Source of the DNA: Candidatus Gastranaerophilales bacterium
Lineage (GTDB): Bacteria; Cyanobacteriota; Vampirovibrionia; Gastranaerophilales; Gastranaerophilaceae
Length of the DNA: 8,577 bases
Direction: 5' to 3'
Assembly (NCBI GenBank): GCA_944326495.1
Contig: CALVEE010000114.1
Coordinates: 1 to 8,577, forward strand
The notes under the pieces are model-generated. The model saw only the letters and a program-made list of their open reading frames with translations, did not search any database and was not told the origin of the DNA. Both the position numbers and the translations under genes were made by a program. Within the stretch, counting starts at the first letter, position 1. The number at the start of each line of letters is the position of its first letter. Shown one piece after another: positions 5,884 to 8,577 of this stretch.

Positions 5884-7776
5884 TTATATTGCATCATCAC
5901 GAATTATTGCAATAAATTCTCTAGCAAGTTTTTCGCTCCACTTATGATTGATTTCCTGCTCAATAAGAGTTAAAGCTTCTTCTTTTGTCATAGCTTCCCT
6001 ATAAGGGCGTCTTTCCAGGAGCGCGAAATAAGAATCTATAATCAGTATAATTTGAGACTCTATAGGAATAGCGTCGCCTGCAATCCTGTTTGGATATCCT
6101 CCGCCGTCCCAATTTTCATGGTGTTTTTCAATTATTGGAATGACATCTACTATATTAGATATCGGCTCGAGAATTTCTCTTGCTGCTATCACGGGATGCT
6201 GTTTAATTGAATTTTTGTCATCTTCTGTCAAAGGCTCTTTTTTCCCGAGAAGTTCCTTAGGAAGCATCGTATTTCCAATATCATATAATAAAATGGCAAC
6301 TTTTAATTTATCTATAGAACTCTTAGGTAAATCAAACCTTTTTGCTAAAAGAGAAGCTATCTGGACTTTTTGTTTAACCCCTCCTGCCTGATGCTCGGGA
6401 TTATAGGTTGAGACAAGTGTATCTGCAACCTGATAAAGTTTTTCATTATTAATATTCATCTCCTGAAGCTTATCTGTCAGCTGCTTTGCCGTGTTTTCAT
6501 CAACAGGTATTCTATGCTTGGTTAAAATATCAACAAAAGTATTAATAGCAACATCCTGCCAGGAGGTTTCAAACGCTGGTTTTGCCAGAGTAACGCGGTT
6601 TCTGCCATTCCATTTAGACTCATACATTGCCTGATCCGTAATTTCTAACAGCACATCAATATCATCAGAATGGTCGGGAAAAGTCGCAACTCCAAGGCTT
6701 GCCGTTATATGTCCGATTTTTTCTAATTCAACAGACTCAATAGCTTTTCTTATACGCTCTGCAGCAATACAGCCGCCTTCCGAATCTACTCCAGGGAGAA
6801 TAAGGTTAAACTCTTCTCCGCCCATTCTTGATGCCACATCAATAGAACGTGCATTATTTTTTAGGACTTCTGCTATTGCTTTAATTGCAATATCTCCATA
6901 ATTATGACCGTATCTGTCATTAATCTGTTTCAAATGGTCTAAATCAAGCCCTATTACAGTGAATTTCTGGTTTTGACGAATAGCACGCGTAGCTTCTTTT
7001 TTGATAAACTCTTCAAAATATCTTCTATTATAAAGTCCTGTCATACCATCAGTTACAGCCTGCTCTTTTACTGCCTGGAATAAATCTGCAATTGTTATTG
7101 CAAGTTCAATCTGCTTAGCAAACAGGTTTAAAAAATTTAATTCGCTGTCACTTATTGTTTCGCGGGAAGAAAATACAAGCAAAGAGCCAAAATGAGTCTG
7201 CTTCGATTTTAAAGGAACCAGAATATACGATTTCATCTCTGCTTCTTTTATAAAAGAAGTAACTTTTTCTTCTTCCAGCGTCGGAATAAAACCGCATATT
7301 AATCTTGTTAATTCGGAGGATTGGTATATTTGATTTGAAACAACAGCATTTTTTAATTCTTCATAATCAGGGAAATTCATCCTGAAATCTGATATCTCGC
7401 AGTTAAAATATTTTTTGAATTTTGCGTCTAAATCATCTCTCGATGATGCAACTATTTGAAGATATTCTCCTTCATTATCAGCTTTTTGTTTAACAATAAA
7501 ACTGTATAAATACCCTAACTCTCCCTGCAGACTATTAACAATTGCATTCAAAACGCTGGATAACGGTTTTGAAGAATTCATCATATCCCAAATATGCTGC
7601 AGTGTAAGCATTTGTTTGTTAGCTCTGTCCAGCTCTTTTGTGCGTACCTCAATTTCAGCCTCCAGTTTGGCATTTCTCTCGTATACTTCCAAAAGCGATA
7701 ACTTTCCGGAGTATACCGTAGATTCAACCTTATCCAGCTTATTTTTGAAGTTCTTAATACTATCGAAAAAACCCAC
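5884..7776 (-). CDS. GAF-GGDEF diguanylate cyclase with degenerate HD-GYP domain
   Basis: A c-di-GMP signalling protein of about 630 aa (numbered from GTG 7776). Residues 6-60 form a coiled coil, 60-235 look like a GAF sensor domain, 240-397 are GGDEF and 466-600 are HD-GYP-like. The GGDEF part seems active: metal-binding D278 in DLDHLKQINDRYGH, signature GGEEF at 319-323, and the inhibitory RxxD site (R310-D313) exactly five residues upstream. The HD-GYP part keeps HHENWDGGGYP (552-562) and KQHP (H527), but the HD dyad is YD (Y498-D499, in YDIGN) and the first family His is Val (V467), so two metal ligands are lost. No membrane helix is seen, so it should be cytoplasmic. An ATG at 7806 would add ten residues, but it lies 3 nt after a TGCTATACT element and has no ribosome site; GTG 7776 has AGGA 8 nt upstream. 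Downstream padR begins after 19 bp. Confidence 0.9.
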   Translation of the reverse strand: MGFFDSIKNFKNKLDKVESTVYSGKLSLLEVYERNAKLEAEIEVRTKELDRANKQMLTLQHIWDMMNSSKPLSSVLNAIVNSLQGELGYLYSFIVKQKADNEGEYLQIVASSRDDLDAKFKKYFNCEISDFRMNFPDYEELKNAVVSNQIYQSSELTRLICGFIPTLEEEKVTSFIKEAEMKSYILVPLKSKQTHFGSLLVFSSRETISDSELNFLNLFAKQIELAITIADLFQAVKEQAVTDGMTGLYNRRYFEEFIKKEATRAIRQNQKFTVIGLDLDHLKQINDRYGHNYGDIAIKAIAEVLKNNARSIDVASRMGGEEFNLILPGVDSEGGCIAAERIRKAIESVELEKIGHITASLGVATFPDHSDDIDVLLEITDQAMYESKWNGRNRVTLAKPAFETSWQDVAINTFVDILTKHRIPVDENTAKQLTDKLQEMNINNEKLYQVADTLVSTYNPEHQAGGVKQKVQIASLLAKRFDLPKSSIDKLKVAILLYDIGNTMLPKELLGKKEPLTEDDKNSIKQHPVIAAREILEPISNIVDVIPIIEKHHENWDGGGYPNRIAGDAIPIESQIILIIDSYFALLERRPYREAMTKEEALTLIEQEINHKWSEKLAREFIAIIRDDAI

Positions 7777-7809
7777 AAATGCCGTCCTATAATTCCTGAT
7801 TACCATATA

Positions 7810-7818
7810 AGTATAGCA
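7810..7818 (-). promoter_or_regulatory. Predicted extended -10 promoter of the GGDEF gene
   Basis: TGCTATACT (7818-7810) is a TGn extended -10 with five of six consensus bases, located between the tRNA and the GGDEF gene. Transcription should start near 7803, which places ATG 7806 upstream of the message and favours the GTG start at 7776 (leader of about 27 nt). No good -35 is visible. Confidence 0.5.
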
Positions 7819-7837
7819 TATTTTACTAAAAATAAAA

Positions 7838-7911
7838 CCTCCTTGACGGGAATTGAACCCATGACCTCGGGCTTCGGAGACCCGCGCTCTATCCTACTGA
7901 GCTACAAGGAG
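7838..7911 (-). tRNA. tRNA-Arg (anticodon CCG)
   Basis: A complete 74-nt cloverleaf on the minus strand. The acceptor stem is CTCCTTG with CAAGGAG (7 bp), U8-A9 follow, the D stem is GCTC/GAGC with a GG pair in the loop, and the anticodon stem is CGGGT/GCCCG (one T-G wobble) around loop CTCCGAA, giving anticodon CCG for codon CGG. The T arm is ATGGG-TTCAATT-CCCGT (one T-G). The discriminator is G and CCA is not encoded, so it must be added by the CCA enzyme. It lies between nusA and the GGDEF gene, with no tRNA neighbours in view. Confidence 0.96.
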
Positions 7912-7915
7912 GTAT

Positions 7916-7950
7916 GTGCGGCTTAAGATAAGCCGCACTTTATTTTATTA
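7916..7950 (+). terminator. Strong hairpin between nusA and tRNA-Arg; plus-strand terminator shape
   Basis: GTGCGGCTTA (7916-7925) and TAAGCCGCAC (7929-7938) form a perfect 10-bp stem with a 3-base loop. On the plus strand TTTATTTTATT follows, giving an intrinsic terminator shape. All nearby genes are on the minus strand, where the hairpin directly follows the nusA stop and is followed by ATACCTCC rather than a U-tract. It may stop antisense transcription, protect the nusA mRNA 3' end, or help 5' processing of the tRNA. Confidence 0.6.
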
Positions 7951-8577
7951 TTCTTCTTCTGCAGTTTCTTCTTCAACATCTTCCTGCATATCTTCTTCAT
8001 CAAGCTCCTGCTGGTTCATTTCTTCTTCTATTTCTTCCTGAATTTCTTCTGAATCAACAGGTCTTTCTTCTTCTGCTTCTTCTGCATCATCATTATAGTC
8101 ATAGTTTGAATTGTTTGCAGCTTCTTCATTTTCCATTTGAGAAACGCTCTTGATATCAATCTTCCAGCCGGTAAGTCTGTGAGCAAGTCTTACGTTTTGG
8201 CCTTCTCTGCCGATTGCCAGAGATAATTGATCATCCGGCACAACTACAAGCGCATCTTTAGTTTCTTCATCATCTGTCATAATATCTACTGATACTACAC
8301 GGGCTGGAGAAATTGCGTTAACTATGTATTCAACAGGATCCGGTGACCATCTTACTATATCAATTTTTTCATTCTTTAATTCCCCGACAATTGTCTGAAT
8401 TCTTGAACCTCTTGGACCGATGCAGGCGCCTACGGAATCTACTTCCGGATCATTTGACCAAACTGCGATTTTTGTTCTGAAACCGGCTTCTCTTGCAATT
8501 GATTTAATTTCTACAATTCCGTCTTCAATTTCCGGAACTTCAAGTTCAAAGAGTTCTCTTACAATTTCAGGGTGTGC
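7948..8577 (-). CDS. nusA: Transcription elongation/termination factor NusA, 3' part
   Basis: The last 209 codons of nusA; the frame is open to the right edge, so the N-terminal RNA-polymerase-binding and S1 domains are outside. NusA binds RNA polymerase and nascent RNA and controls pausing, termination and antitermination. The fragment opens with AHPEIVRELFELEVPEIEDG, the family signature leading into KH1 (GPRG loop at fragment residues 54-57, in VGACIGPRGSRIQTIVGELK). KH2 follows with VVPDDQLSLAIGREGQNVRL (GREG at 123-126) and LTGWKIDIKS. After KH2 there are no acidic-repeat (AR1/AR2) domains as in E. coli; instead the last 64 residues are a low-complexity tail in which 32 are Glu or Asp and only one is basic. 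The ATG at 8280 is internal. A strong hairpin and a tRNA follow. Confidence 0.96.
   Translation of the reverse strand, partial: AHPEIVRELFELEVPEIEDGIVEIKSIAREAGFRTKIAVWSNDPEVDSVGACIGPRGSRIQTIVGELKNEKIDIVRWSPDPVEYIVNAISPARVVSVDIMTDDEETKDALVVVPDDQLSLAIGREGQNVRLAHRLTGWKIDIKSVSQMENEEAANNSNYDYNDDAEEAEEERPVDSEEIQEEIEEEMNQQELDEEDMQEDVEEETAEEE

Noticed and set aside
7581..7778. Second minus-strand frame of 65 codons inside the GGDEF gene
   Set aside because: It overlaps the N-terminal coiled coil in another frame, with no family resemblance and no ribosome site of note.
7819..7834. TATTTT-TAGT-AAAATA hairpin as a terminator after the tRNA
   Set aside because: The stem is only six A-T pairs and it overlaps the extended -10 of the next gene. 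The TTTTATTTTT run after the tRNA may matter, but I cannot call a terminator.
7951..8142. TTC/GAA repeats as a microsatellite or CRISPR-like array
   Set aside because: They are codon-level repeats of Glu in the NusA acidic tail, irregular in spacing and in frame.

Overview
The window is low-GC bacterial chromosome with closely packed, mostly single-copy housekeeping genes. I see no IS element, prophage, CRISPR array or resistance cargo. The combination of a PDZ/radical-SAM DUF512 protein (a family conserved in Cyanobacteria and some Clostridia), a tandem ExbD pair, NusA with an acidic tail in place of extra C-terminal domains, and AT-rich third codon positions suits a non-photosynthetic cyanobacterial relative such as Gastranaerophilales/Melainabacteria. 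That placement is inference; a Clostridia-like host is the main alternative.

Layout. Plus strand, 1-1722: the 3' end of one exbD gene, a second complete exbD gene, a 146-bp gap with an odd G-rich tract, and a six-helix DUF4013-like membrane protein. This side ends tail-to-tail with holB, 25 bp apart. Minus strand, read right to left from 8577: the 3' part of nusA, a perfect hairpin, a tRNA-Arg(CCG), a GAF-GGDEF protein with a degenerate HD-GYP domain, a PadR repressor whose 3' end overlaps a DUF512 radical-SAM gene by 17 bp, a rho-independent terminator, an unrecognised 80-aa helical protein, a 47-aa small ORF with a very strong ribosome binding site, then holA and holB overlapping by 17 bp.

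Functional groups. ExbD proteins are the plug subunits of proton-driven ExbB/TolQ motors. HolA and HolB are the delta and delta-prime clamp-loader subunits and appear co-translated. PadR and DUF512 form a translationally coupled pair. The GGDEF/HD-GYP protein should make c-di-GMP and sense it, and has lost two metal ligands of the phosphodiesterase site.

The observations most worth a second look are: (1) holA and padR both have TATAATTC-NN-AT placed so that the start ATG falls at the expected transcription start, which predicts leaderless mRNAs; (2) the 80-aa/47-aa small-protein pair upstream of holA, the first with a faint FliE-like pattern; (3) the degenerate HD-GYP domain fused to an apparently intact, I-site-bearing GGDEF domain; (4) the G-rich tract after exbD; (5) a strong hairpin between nusA and the tRNA whose U-tract lies on the strand without genes.
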